NCBI RefSeq assembly: GCF_001894805.1 | Contig: NZ_BCWX01000001.1 | Coordinates: 620,001-684,000 of the forward strand | Origin: Rhodococcus globerulus NBRC 14531 | GTDB taxonomy: Bacteria; Actinomycetota; Actinomycetes; Mycobacteriales; Mycobacteriaceae | Direction of reading: 5' to 3' | Length of the DNA stretch: 64,000 bases | Notes under the pieces: model-generated | Database searches by the model: none | The model's input: the letters and a program-made list of their open reading frames with translations, nothing else | Told to the model about the DNA's origin: nothing | Part shown: positions 24,685-38,189 of the stretch, one piece after another | How the letters are laid out: the number at the start of each line of letters is the position of its first letter | Position numbering within the stretch: position 1 is the stretch's first letter | Program-made: the position numbers and the translations under genes

Positions 24685-25887
24685 ATGAGCGACGGCACCG
24701 TACTGGTCATCAATTCCGGCTCCTCGTCCATCAAATTTCAACTCGTACACCCGGATACGGCGGAGTTGGTGGCACACGGACTCATCGAGCGCATCGGTGA
24801 ATCCGACGGCCACATCGTCTACAACCACCGCACCGGAACCTCGGACCGCAACCTTCTCATTGCCGATCATCGCGCTGGACTGAAGATGGTTCTCGAGATT
24901 GTCGCCGAAGTGGGGCGGCCACTGAGCGAGGCCGGCGTCATCGCTGTCGGGCACCGGGTAGTACACGGCGGGAACGTCTTCTACGCGCCGACGCTGATCG
25001 ATGATTCTGTTGTCAAGGCCATCTCCGACCTGTCGACCCTTGCGCCACTGCACAATCCGGCAAACGTGATCGGCATCGAGGTGGCCCGCGAGGAATTGCC
25101 CGACGTACCGCACGTCGCCGTATTCGACACTGCCTTCTTCCACACACTGCCGGCGGCCGCGTCGACGTACGCGATCGATCGGGACGTCGCCGAAGCCAAC
25201 CAGATTCGTCGATACGGATTCCACGGCACGTCCCACGAGTACGTATCCGGCCGGGTCGCCGCATTCCTGGGCAAGGATCCGGCAGACTTGAATCAGATTG
25301 TCCTGCACCTGGGCAACGGTGCGTCGGCGTCGGCGATCAAGGGTGGCAAGGCAATCGACACCACGATGGGCCTCACTCCGCTCGAGGGCCTGGTCATGGG
25401 AACCCGCAGCGGAGATATCGACCCCGGCATCATTTTGCACCTCAACCGGAACTCGGGCATGAAGGTAGACGAGATCGACGACCTTCTCAACCGCCGCTCC
25501 GGGCTGAAGGGACTCTCGGGTGTCAACGACTTCCGGGCACTGCTCGAGCTGATCGCAGCCGGAGACCAGCACGCGATGCTCGCCTACGACGTCTACATCC
25601 ACATGCTGCGAAAGTACATCGGCGCCTTCATCGTTCAACTGGGCGGCGTCGACGTCATCACTTTCACCGGAGGAGTTGGGGAGAACAACATCGACGTCCG
25701 CCGTGACAGCCTCGCGGGCCTGAGGCGTCTGGGCATCGAGGTCGACGCAGTACTCAACGAGACGAAGAGTCGCGACGAGCGTCGTATCTCTGCATCCTCG
25801 TCGGCCGTGGAGGTGCTGGTGATCCCCACCAACGAGGAATTGGCGATCGCGCGCGCGGCGCAGGCGCTGGTTTCCGAACTCCGGTAA
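24685..25887 (+). CDS. ackA: acetate kinase
   Basis: Enzyme of 400 residues that converts acetyl phosphate and ADP to acetate and ATP, and the reverse. Signature 1 is [13 protein letters not shown] near residue 7 and signature 2 is [12 protein letters not shown]. Catalytic and phosphate-binding parts [22 protein letters not shown] and FTGGVGENN are intact. It is co-transcribed with pta and convergent with pknG, with only 23 bases between the two stops. Confidence 0.96.
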   Translation: MSDGTVLVINSGSSSIKFQLVHPDTAELVAHGLIERIGESDGHIVYNHRTGTSDRNLLIADHRAGLKMVLEIVAEVGRPLSEAGVIAVGHRVVHGGNVFYAPTLIDDSVVKAISDLSTLAPLHNPANVIGIEVAREELPDVPHVAVFDTAFFHTLPAAASTYAIDRDVAEANQIRRYGFHGTSHEYVSGRVAAFLGKDPADLNQIVLHLGNGASASAIKGGKAIDTTMGLTPLEGLVMGTRSGDIDPGIILHLNRNSGMKVDEIDDLLNRRSGLKGLSGVNDFRALLELIAAGDQHAMLAYDVYIHMLRKYIGAFIVQLGGVDVITFTGGVGENNIDVRRDSLAGLRRLGIEVDAVLNETKSRDERRISASSSAVEVLVIPTNEELAIARAAQALVSELR

Positions 25888-25910
25888 ATCTCGCACTGCC
25901 CGCTTCGTGA

Positions 25911-29237
<3,327 letters not shown>

Positions 29238-29241
<4 letters not shown>

Positions 29242-30602
29242 TGATACTCCCGCAGCCGTGGCCAGAATCCGGCGGCGATACCGACAACGCCAAGTATGGC
29301 CAGCATCGTCACTCCCGGAGCCGACGCTGACAACACACGCGAGGCGTGTGAGATGTCGGCGCGAAGGCTCTCACGGGAATCCGTTATCGCCTCCCACAAG
29401 GCGTCGTCGAGCGCGCGGTACTCGGCAGCGGAATCTTCCGCACCCGATCCGACGGCGATGTTCGCAGCTCCCGTGAAATCTCCGACGCCGAGGCGCAGAG
29501 CCATCCGATCGTGCGCCGCCACCCATTGATCGCGGGCGTCGATCGCCTGCGTGAGCACGGCGGTATCAACTCCCGACCGCCCATTGCCTTGCAGCTCACG
29601 GAGAATGGCGTCGACGTTGCTCACCTTGTTGATGAAGATGTCGGTCTCGTCGCCGTCGGAATCACGCTGGGCCAAACCCAGAGTCTCAACTGTTCGCGCT
29701 TGCTGGGCCATGATGCGGGCCTCGGTCAACTCGTGCAGCGGACCCGCTCCCGCGTCGAGCGCGCGGGTGGTGGTGATCGCCGAGATCAACCCGACCGTCA
29801 ACAGCCAGATCAGCGCTGCAGCAACAGCTATCGAGGCGAGGATCAATCCGAGATTGAAGCGTCGACGGCTGTGTTGCGCGATGCGGATCTGGACTGCGAT
29901 GAGCATGGACAATGCCAGTGCAAATGCGATGATCGGCCACCACGGTGGGCGGACAAAATCATTCTGAACCTTGGTGACCTGCGCTTCTTGTGCGGAATGC
30001 AGGTGCTGAGCCGTGGGAAGCAAGGACGTTTGCATCAGATTCGACGCCTCGCCGAGATACGCGGCGCCCACAGGGTTTCCGACGCGATTGTTGGCACGCG
30101 CCGTCTCGATCAGCCCGGTGTACACAGTGAGGTCGGTCGAGATGGAGGTGAGGGCGGCTTGGCCGGCCATGTCCACAGTGTCGAGTCCGGCGGACGCGTT
30201 CACTATTTCTGCCGACGCCTCGCCGATCGACTGTGTATAGCGGTCGCGAACCGCCGGCGGTTCCAGTCCACCCCAGATGAACGCGGTGGCTGCGGCCGCG
30301 TCGGCAACCGACAGCGCGCTGTAGAGATTCTGAGCGGAGTTGGCAAGCGGTTCGGTTTCCGTCAGGACGTTGCCCAGGCGCGCTTGACGGTTCTCGATAG
30401 TCGCGGCGGCCAGGAATCCCGCCGCCAGGGTGAGCAAGATCAGGACTATCCCGACAGCGGTGAGGCGCCCGGGGGTCGACGTCATGAAATCGCGAAGTTC
30501 GCTCTGGATCATCGGCCTGGAGGCGGCTGTATCCACCGGGTCCTCGTCAGGCGAAGCGGGCGCGGTGCGAGGCTCGAGGGAGGGTGTCACGCGGCTGACC
30601 AT
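29238..30602 (-). CDS. glnX: GlnX-type transmembrane sensor protein
   Basis: Membrane protein of 454 residues with about four membrane segments: near 44-66, in PPWWPIIAFALALSMLIAVQ, in LGLILASIAVAAALIWLLTV and at the C-terminus (VTMLAILGVVGIAAGFWP). Between the first and second, and between the third and fourth, are extracytoplasmic helical domains of about 140 residues that look like a tandem pair. It is the counterpart of Rv0412c, which transmits the GlnH signal to PknG. AGAGG lies 6 bases before the ATG. The divergent 150-base gap to mutT3 holds the operon promoter. Confidence 0.9.
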
Positions 30603-30753
30603 CGAACACCTCTCACTCTCTGCACTCGGGCTGGAGGATCACTGGATTGCGGCCTCTTCGCGAGCATATAAGTATGGTCCGCACCGAGGGCAGATTGAAC
30701 GGGTTAGTGTGGGGCAGGATAGTGGCGAATTTAAAGGCAGGGCGAGGTAGTCG

Positions 30754-31344
30754 ATGCGTGGTGACGGTGACGGTTGGTCGGTCGGATCGGACGGAACTCG
30801 GCATTGGGGGCGTCACGGCGCCGCCGGATTGTTGTTGCGTGCCCCTGACGTAGACGGAACTCCGATGGTGCTGCTCCAGCATCGTGCGGCGTGGAGCCAT
30901 CAGGGCGGAACCTGGGCTTTGCCGGGTGGCGCGCGTGACTCGCACGAAAACACAACGCATGCGGCAGTTCGCGAAGCACACGAAGAAGCCGGAATCGACG
31001 AGTCGTCGGTGCGGGTGCGGGGAGACGTCGTCACCATGCGCGCAGAGAGCGGATGGACCTATACGACGGTGGTTGCAGACGTCGAAAGTCCACTCGAGAC
31101 GGTCGCGAACGGTGAGAGCACCGAATTGCGGTGGGTGCGCGAGGACGACGTCGAGAGCCTGCCGCTACATCCAGGATTTCATTCGGCCTGGCCGAGTTTG
31201 CGAACGTCCGTGGTTCCGGCGGACGAGGGAACGGATCAGGGCGGTGCCCGGACTGTTGTATTGCCGGACGGACGATTCGGTTGGACGTCGGGTAGTGCGG
31301 ATTCTCTACAAGACGCCTCGGAGGCATCTCGCGCCCAGGCGTAG
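30754..31344 (+). CDS. mutT3: Nudix hydrolase, MutT3-like
   Basis: Cytosolic Nudix enzyme of 196 residues. The Nudix box GARDSHENTTHAAVREAHEE, followed by AG, fits GX5EX7REUXEEXGU completely. The position between glnX and thiE matches M. tuberculosis mutT3 (Rv0413), whose product hydrolyses oxidised guanine nucleotides; the same substrate is inferred. GAGG precedes the ATG by about 5 bases. The C-terminal 20 residues are low in complexity, and the stop lies within the first copy of a 25-base tandem duplication (31327-31376). Confidence 0.87.
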   Translation: MRGDGDGWSVGSDGTRHWGRHGAAGLLLRAPDVDGTPMVLLQHRAAWSHQGGTWALPGGARDSHENTTHAAVREAHEEAGIDESSVRVRGDVVTMRAESGWTYTTVVADVESPLETVANGESTELRWVREDDVESLPLHPGFHSAWPSLRTSVVPADEGTDQGGARTVVLPDGRFGWTSGSADSLQDASEASRAQA

Positions 31345-31390
31345 GACGGCTTCTCGCGCTCAGGCGTAAGACACTCCCGAGAAATACAAG

Positions 31391-31422
31391 AAGGGTCGGA
31401 CTCGTCAGAGCCCGACCCTTTT
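31391..31422. terminator. bidirectional intrinsic terminator
   Basis: AAGGGTCGG (31391-31399) pairs with CCGACCCTT (31412-31420), followed by TTTTCGTTG on the plus strand and CTTGTATTTC on the minus strand. It serves mutT3 from the left and the small gene at 31485 from the right. Confidence 0.85.
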
Positions 31423-31484
31423 CGTTGTAGTTTCGGCGCGGGCGGGAACGCGAACGAAGGGTCCGCAGCCAGCCGAAACGGCGC

Positions 31485-31616
31485 TCAGCTGAGCGTGTTC
31501 AGCGCGGTGATGAAGGAAACGGCGGTGATGCCGAGCTTGAGCAGTTCGCTGATCTTGCCGAGGTTCAAGTCTTCGAGTGAAGCGGTGCTCAGCGAGGCGG
31601 TGTCGATCGATCCCAT
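31485..31616 (-). CDS. 43-residue amphipathic small protein, unrecognised
   Basis: Small gene in the 481-base mutT3-thiE gap. The start is supported by a strong ribosome site (TTTAGGAGTTTTC-ATG). A terminator lies 63 bases past its stop and an AT-rich promoter region lies upstream. The product is acidic and Ser/Thr-rich at first (MGSIDTASLSTASLEDLN), then a helix-forming segment with regular Leu/Ile (GKISELLKLGITAVSFITAL). There is no classical signal peptide. Size and amphipathic character recall the short mycomembrane channel peptides PorA and PorH of corynebacteria, but a secreted signal or toxin-like peptide is equally possible. It shares a palindromic operator with the SipW cargo operon and has a CRP-like site. 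Confidence 0.72.
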   Translation of the reverse strand: MGSIDTASLSTASLEDLNLGKISELLKLGITAVSFITALNTLS

Positions 31617-31695
31617 GAAAACTCCTAAATTCGAATTGTTAGCTGAAGGTAAGCTATATCAGGAGAGTGTTGAACGCGGGACCAATGGACAGATC

Positions 31696-31711
31696 TGTGA
31701 CCAAAATCACT
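31696..31711. promoter_or_regulatory. CRP/GlxR-like binding site
   Basis: TGTGACCAAAATCACT matches the CRP-family consensus TGTGA-N6-TCACA at 9 of 10 fixed positions. It lies 80 bases upstream of the small gene start, in position for a cAMP-responsive regulator. A class III cyclase is encoded at 38190. Confidence 0.6.
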
Positions 31712-31720
31712 AATTGGGAT

Positions 31721-31737
31721 CATTCGGGCTGGTTAAC
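31721..31737. promoter_or_regulatory. shared motif CATTCGGGCTGGTTAAC
   Basis: Second copy of the motif at 1953-1968, with one additional G. It lies 105 bases upstream of the small gene. Confidence 0.4.
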
Positions 31738-31758
31738 GGACAATCGTGCAGCTTGTTT

Positions 31759-31776
31759 CTTGTCGAACTGGACAAG
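31759..31776. promoter_or_regulatory. palindromic operator-like site CTTGTC-N6-GACAAG
   Basis: Perfect 6-base inverted repeat CTTGTC-GAACTG-GACAAG. Its reverse complement differs from the site at 1905-1922 at only two of the 16 central bases. It lies 143 bases upstream of the small gene and 50 bases past the thiE stop. Confidence 0.5.
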
Positions 31777-31825
31777 TTGACCAGTCCGGAACTTGCAGCT
31801 GGCCGCGAGCTGAACTGGAAGGTAA

Positions 31826-32518
31826 CTAGAACACCATCATGTCGGCGAGGCGGCGCGCGGCTGCCTGCGGATCCGCGGCTTCCGTGATCGCACGAACGAC
31901 GACAATTCGGGTGGCTCCGGCTTCGATGACCTCCGGAACGCGCGCCTCGTCGATGCCGCCGATCGCAAACCAGGGGCGCGTCGGCGTTGCATCGGCAGTC
32001 GAGCGGACCAGATCCAAGCCGGCCGCGCTGCGGTTCGGCTTGGTCGGTGTCGCCCAGACGGGGCCGGTGCAGAAGTAGTCGACGCCCTCTTCGATTGCAG
32101 CCAAACTTGCCTGCGCGCGTGAGCTCGTGGAACGGCCGATGACAACGTCGTCGCCGACAACCGTCCGCGCGTAGGGGACGGGGATGTCGTTCTGGCCGAG
32201 GTGCAACACATCGGCGCCTGACGCCATGGCCAGGTCGGCGCGGTCGTTGACGGCCAGGAGTGCGCCGTGACGCCTCGCGGCAGCCGAGAGAACGCCAAGC
32301 GCGATCAGCTCGTCCTTGGCTTCGAGCGGCCCGAACTCGCGCTCGCCCGCGGAGCCCTTGTCCCGGAGCTGAATGATGTCGACGCCACCGGACAACGCGG
32401 CTTCCGCGAACTGTGCAAGGTCGCCTTTGTCGCGACGTGCGTCGGTGCACAGGTACAGCCGTGCTGCTGCCAGGCGCTCGCGCCGGTCGAAGAGGTTACT
32501 GGGATGTGTGGGGTGCAC
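31826..32518 (-). CDS. thiE: thiamine-phosphate synthase
   Basis: Enzyme of about 230 residues that joins the pyrimidine (HMP-PP) and the thiazole phosphate to give thiamine phosphate. TIM-barrel motifs are [47 protein letters not shown] and [14 protein letters not shown], ending with [15 protein letters not shown] prefer the GTG at 32518: TACCGT lies exactly 7 bases upstream, as for a leaderless message, and the protein then has the usual family length. An ATG at 32629 would run into the divergent riboswitch. Unlike thiO-S-G it shows no TPP riboswitch of its own. Confidence 0.92.
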   Translation of the reverse strand: MHPTHPSNLFDRRERLAAARLYLCTDARRDKGDLAQFAEAALSGGVDIIQLRDKGSAGEREFGPLEAKDELIALGVLSAAARRHGALLAVNDRADLAMASGADVLHLGQNDIPVPYARTVVGDDVVIGRSTSSRAQASLAAIEEGVDYFCTGPVWATPTKPNRSAAGLDLVRSTADATPTRPWFAIGGIDEARVPEVIEAGATRIVVVRAITEAADPQAAARRLADMMVF

Positions 32519-32600
32519 GAAGCAAACGGTAGCCTCTAGGAAGCAAGGTTCGACACGGGAGTCCCGAAACTGTGCTGTCGCATTTGTCGCGAAGGCAAAG

Positions 32601-32676
32601 TTCGTGGGGCTGAGAGGGGATCGCGGCAAAGATCCCGACCGTCAGACCTGACCCGGATCATGCCGGCGCAGGAAGA
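32601..32676 (+). promoter_or_regulatory. TPP riboswitch of the thiO-thiS-thiG operon
   Basis: Conserved TPP-aptamer (THI element) blocks are present: GGGGCTGAGAGG, the pyrimidine-sensing loop and GACCTGACCCGG, then ATCATGCCGGCGCAGGAAG. It ends about 18 bases before the thiO ATG, so translation is the likely control point. Thiamine pyrophosphate should reduce expression. Confidence 0.9.
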
Positions 32677-32693
32677 AAAGGGTGGAATTTGTC

Positions 32694-33769
32694 ATGAGCA
32701 CGCACGCACGCTCGGTTGCGGTGGTCGGCGGGGGAGTCATCGGACTGTCCATTGCCTGGTACGCAGCGCGCGACGGATGGGCAGTACAGCTGTACGACCC
32801 GGCGATCGGAACCGGCGCATCCTGGGTCGCCGGTGGAATGCTCGCCCCGCTGTCCGAAGGATGGCCAGGTGAGGAAACGGCATTGACCGTCGGCGCAGCC
32901 TCGTTGGAGCGGTGGCCGGATTTCGGCGCGCACCTGCAGAAGTTCGGACCGTCGGTGTTCACCACCGACAGTTCACTCACCGTCGCTCTCGACAGCGCCG
33001 ACGCCCAGGACCTGGCGACCATCGCGGAATGGGTCAGCGCGCAGGGACACGAACTACAGATCCTCGGCCGAGCGCAGATCCGTGAACTCGAACCGATGCT
33101 CGGCCGCGGCATTCGCTCGGGGCTCATGGCTGTCGGTGAATCCGCTGTCGACAATCGTGTGTTGCTGGCCGCTCTGCAGGCCGCGTGCGTGGCGTCGGGC
33201 GTCGAATTGATCAACCGCGCTGTCCACGATCTCGCGGAACTCGATACCGATCAGATCGTGCTGAGCGCGGGAATCGCCTCAGCGAAGCTGTGGCCAGGAT
33301 TACCCGTTCGGCCGGTCAAAGGTGAGATCCTGCGTTTGCGCAGCCGGCCGGGAGTGACGCCGGCGCCCAGTCGAACCATCCGCGGCAGCGTCCACGGCCG
33401 ACCCGCGTACCTCGTGCCGCGCGGCGACGGAATCGTGGTCGGTGCAACACAATACGAATCGGGCGAGGACACGCAGGTCACCATGGCCGGTGTGCGAGAC
33501 CTGATCAACGACGCCGAAGCACTCATGCCGGCGATCGGTGAATACGAACTCTACGAGTGCGCGGCCGGCTTGCGTCCGATGACGCCGGACAACCTACCGC
33601 TGATCGGGCGGGTCTCGGAGCGTGTTGTCATCTCTACCGGGCACGGCAGGAACGGTGTGCTCCTGACTCCGGTCACCGCAGACGCGACACTCGCGTTGTT
33701 GAACGGCACATCATTGGTCGAGGTCAAAGGAACCGAACCCCAGCGGTTCGCAGCAGTGAAGGAAAATTC

Positions 33770-33773
<4 letters not shown>
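32694..33773 (+). CDS. thiO: glycine oxidase of thiazole synthesis
   Basis: FAD enzyme of 359 residues that oxidises glycine to the imine used by ThiG. The N-terminus carries SVAVVGGGVIGLSIAWYAAR, and GASWVAGGMLAPLSEGWPGE is a ThiO hallmark. The C-terminal ECAAGLRPMTPDNLPLIGRV and the stretch ISTGHGRNGVLLTPVTA complete the FAD/substrate site. The ATG at 32694 sits after AAGGGTGGA just beyond the TPP riboswitch. The stop overlaps the thiS start (ATGA). Confidence 0.94.
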
Positions 33774-34730
<957 letters not shown>

Positions 34731-34837
34731 GGGTCTTCTCGGGGTGGTTCCCGGGGTCCACGTCCTACCTGGGTACCACGTCGAACTAGACCTGCGACCG
34801 ATGTGCAGGCGGTGCCGGATCAGGCAGAGTTCTCCTC

Positions 34838-35812
34838 ATGATTGAACTGAGGGGATTGACCAAGGTTTACGGACCGACCAAGGCGGTGGACGATCTGACG
34901 TTCACCGTCCGCCCCGGCATCGTCACCGGGTTCCTCGGACCCAACGGCGCCGGCAAGTCGACGACGATGCGGATGATCCTGGGGTTGGATCGCCCGACGT
35001 CGGGTGAGGCGCTGATCGAAGGCAAGTCGTACCGCGAGCTCAAGGATCCGTTGCGTACCGTCGGCGCTTTGCTCGACGCGAAGTGGGTTCATCCGAACCG
35101 CAGCGCCAGGGCGCACCTGCAGTGGATGGCCGCGTCGAACGGGATTCCGAAGTCTCGGGTGGACGAGGTTCTCGGCCTCGTGGGGCTGTCCGAGGTTGCG
35201 GGCAAGAAGGCCGGCGGGTTCTCGCTCGGTATGTCTCAGCGTCTCGGCCTGGCCGGTGCGCTGCTGGGTGACCCGAAGGTGCTCCTGTTCGACGAGCCCG
35301 TCAACGGTCTCGATCCGGAGGGCATCGTCTGGATCCGTAAGTTCATGCAGCGACTGGCTGCCGAGGGACGCACCGTGCTGGTGTCGAGCCACTTGCTGTC
35401 GGAAATGGCTTTGACCGCGGAACAATTGGTTGTCATCGGTCGAGGTCGACTGATCTCGGACTCGACTGTCGCCGAGTTCGTCGATCGTTCGTCCGAGTCG
35501 ACGGTTCGAGTGCGTAGTCCTCAGCTCGATGCATTGCGCAGCGTGTTGACGTCGCAGGGATTGACGGTGCGCGAAGACGGTTCGAGTGTTGTTCCCGCTC
35601 TGGTCGTTGTCGATTCCACCACCGAAATCGTGGGTAACTTGGCTGGTGCGCAGGGAATTGTGCTGCACGAGTTGGCTTCTCAGCGTGGTTCGCTCGAGGA
35701 TGCCTTCATGAAGCTCACCGGCGACGATGTCCAGTACCACGCGACCGGGGTCACAGGCCCCGCCGTCGCGCAACCGAACGCTCACCAGAATGTCATGGGA
35801 GGTGCACTGTAA
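34838..35812 (+). CDS. ABC-2 exporter ATPase (DrrA/BcrA type)
   Basis: ATPase of 324 residues. Walker A is GPNGAGKSTTMRMILGL, the signature is the relaxed FSLGMSQRLGLA seen in DrrA/BcrA-type exporters, Walker B is VLLFDEPVNGLD and the switch region is LVSSHLLSEM. A C-terminal domain of about 100 residues is usual for this class. It forms a two-gene exporter with the permease that starts at its last base. It is absent from the corresponding M. tuberculosis order as I recall it. Substrate unknown (lipid, drug or peptide). Confidence 0.88.
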   Translation: MIELRGLTKVYGPTKAVDDLTFTVRPGIVTGFLGPNGAGKSTTMRMILGLDRPTSGEALIEGKSYRELKDPLRTVGALLDAKWVHPNRSARAHLQWMAASNGIPKSRVDEVLGLVGLSEVAGKKAGGFSLGMSQRLGLAGALLGDPKVLLFDEPVNGLDPEGIVWIRKFMQRLAAEGRTVLVSSHLLSEMALTAEQLVVIGRGRLISDSTVAEFVDRSSESTVRVRSPQLDALRSVLTSQGLTVREDGSSVVPALVVVDSTTEIVGNLAGAQGIVLHELASQRGSLEDAFMKLTGDDVQYHATGVTGPAVAQPNAHQNVMGGAL

Positions 35813-36579
35813 TGGCTGTTCTCAGTGCTGAACGCATCAAGATCACCACGACCAAATCGCCACTCTGGTGCTCGGTCATCATCGTTGTTCTCGCTCTCGG
35901 ATTTGCCGCCATCATGGGCACGGTAGCCAAGTCTGCGCTGACGTCGGACGCCCAAGGCGCCCCCGAACTCGACGCGGCACTTGCCACCGCCGGAATCTCG
36001 GGCTTCGGAATCATGGTCCTCATGATCATGGCGGCACTCGCGATCACCAGTGAGTACCGCTTCGGAACGATTCGCACCACATTCCAGGCAGTGCCCAATC
36101 GGGCATCGGTTCTCGCCGCCAAAGCCGGCCTGATCGGTGGATTCGGGGCAGTCCTGACCTTCGTTCTGGCATTCGGTGCCTACGCGATGGCCAAGGTCTT
36201 GGCCGGTGCCGACGCCAGCGTCGGCTTGACGCTGTCGAGCAGCTCTGACTGGCGCGCGATGTACGGCATCCCGATCTACGCGTTCTTCTGCGTGGTACTA
36301 GCCGTGGGTGTCGGTGCGATCATTCGTCAGTCGGCCGGCGCGATCGCCTTGCTGCTGCTGTGGCCACTGCTCATCGAGAGCCTCTTTTCACTGTTCGGCA
36401 GCTTCGGCGAGAAGATCATGCCGTTCCTGCCCTTCAACAACGCAAACCACTTCCTCAGCCCTGAAATGACGACCGGCGATTTCCACTGGGGACCGTGGGG
36501 CAGCCTGATCTACTTCGCGGTGTTCGTGCTGGTCATCTTCGGCATCAGCATTGTCCTGGTGAATCGCCGCGACGCCTGA
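35812..36579 (+). CDS. ABC-2 exporter permease
   Basis: Membrane protein of 255 residues with six hydrophobic segments. The first (SPLWCSVIIVVLALGFAAIM) is followed by a large periplasmic loop and SEYRFGTIRTTFQAVPNRAS, the cytoplasmic coupling region typical of ABC-2 permeases of the NatB/BcrB kind. Partner of the ATPase at 34838, with overlapping stop and start. The stop codon lies in the first of three 13-base direct repeats (36571-36606). Confidence 0.85.
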   Translation: MAVLSAERIKITTTKSPLWCSVIIVVLALGFAAIMGTVAKSALTSDAQGAPELDAALATAGISGFGIMVLMIMAALAITSEYRFGTIRTTFQAVPNRASVLAAKAGLIGGFGAVLTFVLAFGAYAMAKVLAGADASVGLTLSSSSDWRAMYGIPIYAFFCVVLAVGVGAIIRQSAGAIALLLLWPLLIESLFSLFGSFGEKIMPFLPFNNANHFLSPEMTTGDFHWGPWGSLIYFAVFVLVIFGISIVLVNRRDA

Positions 36580-36609
36580 CCTCGACGCCTGACCTCGACG
36601 CCTGACACT

Positions 36610-36649
36610 GTGCGCCCTTGTCGACCGCCCGCGGTTGATAAGGGCGCAC
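36610..36649. terminator. long hairpin GTGCGCCCTT...AAGGGCGCAC
   Basis: GTGCGCCCTT (36610-36619) pairs with AAGGGCGCAC (36640-36649). Inside, TCGACCGC pairs with GCGGTTGA, giving an almost continuous stem of about 18 pairs. It follows the ABC permease gene directly but lacks a T-run. A similar hairpin lies at 60705-60748. Confidence 0.6.
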
Positions 36650-36689
36650 TGCCGTTTCCTTATCGGCTCCCGCGGTTACTCTTTCGCGC

Positions 36690-38147
36690 ATGAGACTCCA
36701 TCACGCGTTGGCAATCGGCATAGCCGGGGTTCTGGTGCTTGGTGGATGTTCGGCCGGGGCCAGGCCCGCAGACACGGCACTGATCGAACCGCAGGCCTTT
36801 TCGGGGACGGTCACCGTCGACGCGGTCATGGGCCATCTCGATCAGTTCGGCAAGATCGCAGCTGCCAACGGTAATACTCGGTCCACGGAAACCCCGGGGT
36901 ACGACGCCAGCGTCGACTACGTCGCAAACCTGCTCGAAGACAATGGTTTCGACGTGGAAACCCCGGAGTTCGCGTTCAGCTCCTTCGACCCGGGAACCGA
37001 GCTGTTGACCTCCTCAGGCGGAGTCGACTTTCCGGTCCGCGCATTGACCTACTCGACGTCCACCGGACCGGACGGGATCACCGCACGCGTCGTGTCGGTA
37101 CCCGCAGACGAGACACCAGGTTGTGAAGCCTCCGACTACGACGGGCTCGATGCTGCGGGAGCTATCGTCCTCGTCACCCGCGGGGTGTGCCAGTTCGGCG
37201 CCAAGCAGACCATCGCAGCAGATCAGGGCGCCGCTGCACTGTTGGTGGTCAACAACGAAGACGCGATGTTGGGCGGCGGAACCCTGGGCGATCCGGATAT
37301 TGCGCGGATTCCCACGGGAGGCATCAGCCTGTCGTCGGGGCAACAGCTTGCCTCAGAGGGCGGTGACGTCACTCTGGTGCTGGACACGGTCACCACCACA
37401 ACACGCTCGCGCAACGTCATCGCGCAGACGAAGACCGGATCAAGCAGCGACGTTGTCATGGTGGGCGCTCACCTGGACAGCGTTCCCGAGGGGCCAGGTA
37501 TCAACGACAACGGCAGTGGCAGCGCGGCCATTCTGGAGACGGCGCTGCAGCTCGGTAGTTCGCCGGACATCACCAACGCGGTGCGGTTTGCGTTCTGGGG
37601 CGCCGAGGAACTGGGCCTCGTCGGCTCGACCGAGTACGTTGCCGGGCTCAGCCCGGAGGAACAAGCGGCCATCGCGCTGTATCTGAATTTCGACATGCTC
37701 GGCTCACCCAACCCCGGATATCTGGTCTACGACGGTGACAATTCGGATGGTCTCGGCGAAGGTCCTGGCCCGGAAGGCTCCGCCGGTATCGAACGCACCT
37801 TTGTCGACTATCTCGGCGGTCGCGGAATTCCGGCAGAGGGAACCGACTTCGACGGACGATCCGACTACGGCCCGTTCATCGAGATCGGAATTCCGGCAGG
37901 CGGCGTGTTCAGCGGAGCCGAGGAGCTGAAAACCGTCGAGCAGGCACTGAAATGGGGCGGCGAGCCCGGCGTGAGTTTCGATCCGAATTATCACACCGCC
38001 TTGGACAATCTCGACAACATCGATCGGGACGCACTCGCCGCGAATTCCGCTGCGGTGGCGTTTGCGGTGGCAACGTATGCGCAGGATATCGGGGGCCTCA
38101 ACGGAGTTCCGGTAGGCGAGGCCAGAAGCTTGGCTCGAACCCGGTGA
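36690..38147 (+). CDS. M28-family aminopeptidase lipoprotein (LpqL-like)
   Basis: Surface lipoprotein of 485 residues. The signal ends LVLGGC (Cys20). A PA domain (about residues 130-235, ARVVSVPADETPGCEASDYD onward) is inserted before the M28 zinc peptidase domain. Metal and catalytic residues are visible in GAHLDSV, NDNGSG, WGAEELGLVGS and FDMLGSP, with the last His in NYHTALDN. It resembles Rv0418 (LpqL), reported to be an aminopeptidase. TACTCT sits 7 bases before the ATG with no ribosome site, so the message is probably leaderless. Confidence 0.92.
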   Translation: MRLHHALAIGIAGVLVLGGCSAGARPADTALIEPQAFSGTVTVDAVMGHLDQFGKIAAANGNTRSTETPGYDASVDYVANLLEDNGFDVETPEFAFSSFDPGTELLTSSGGVDFPVRALTYSTSTGPDGITARVVSVPADETPGCEASDYDGLDAAGAIVLVTRGVCQFGAKQTIAADQGAAALLVVNNEDAMLGGGTLGDPDIARIPTGGISLSSGQQLASEGGDVTLVLDTVTTTTRSRNVIAQTKTGSSSDVVMVGAHLDSVPEGPGINDNGSGSAAILETALQLGSSPDITNAVRFAFWGAEELGLVGSTEYVAGLSPEEQAAIALYLNFDMLGSPNPGYLVYDGDNSDGLGEGPGPEGSAGIERTFVDYLGGRGIPAEGTDFDGRSDYGPFIEIGIPAGGVFSGAEELKTVEQALKWGGEPGVSFDPNYHTALDNLDNIDRDALAANSAAVAFAVATYAQDIGGLNGVPVGEARSLARTR

Positions 38148-38189
38148 TCATGAGGCGCGCGGTGAGCAGCTCTAGGTTACTCTCGAGTA

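Noticed and set aside
24664-25896. Minus-strand open frame of 410 codons opposite ackA
   Set aside because: Antisense shadow of ackA caused by GC-biased third positions; no ribosome site or domain.
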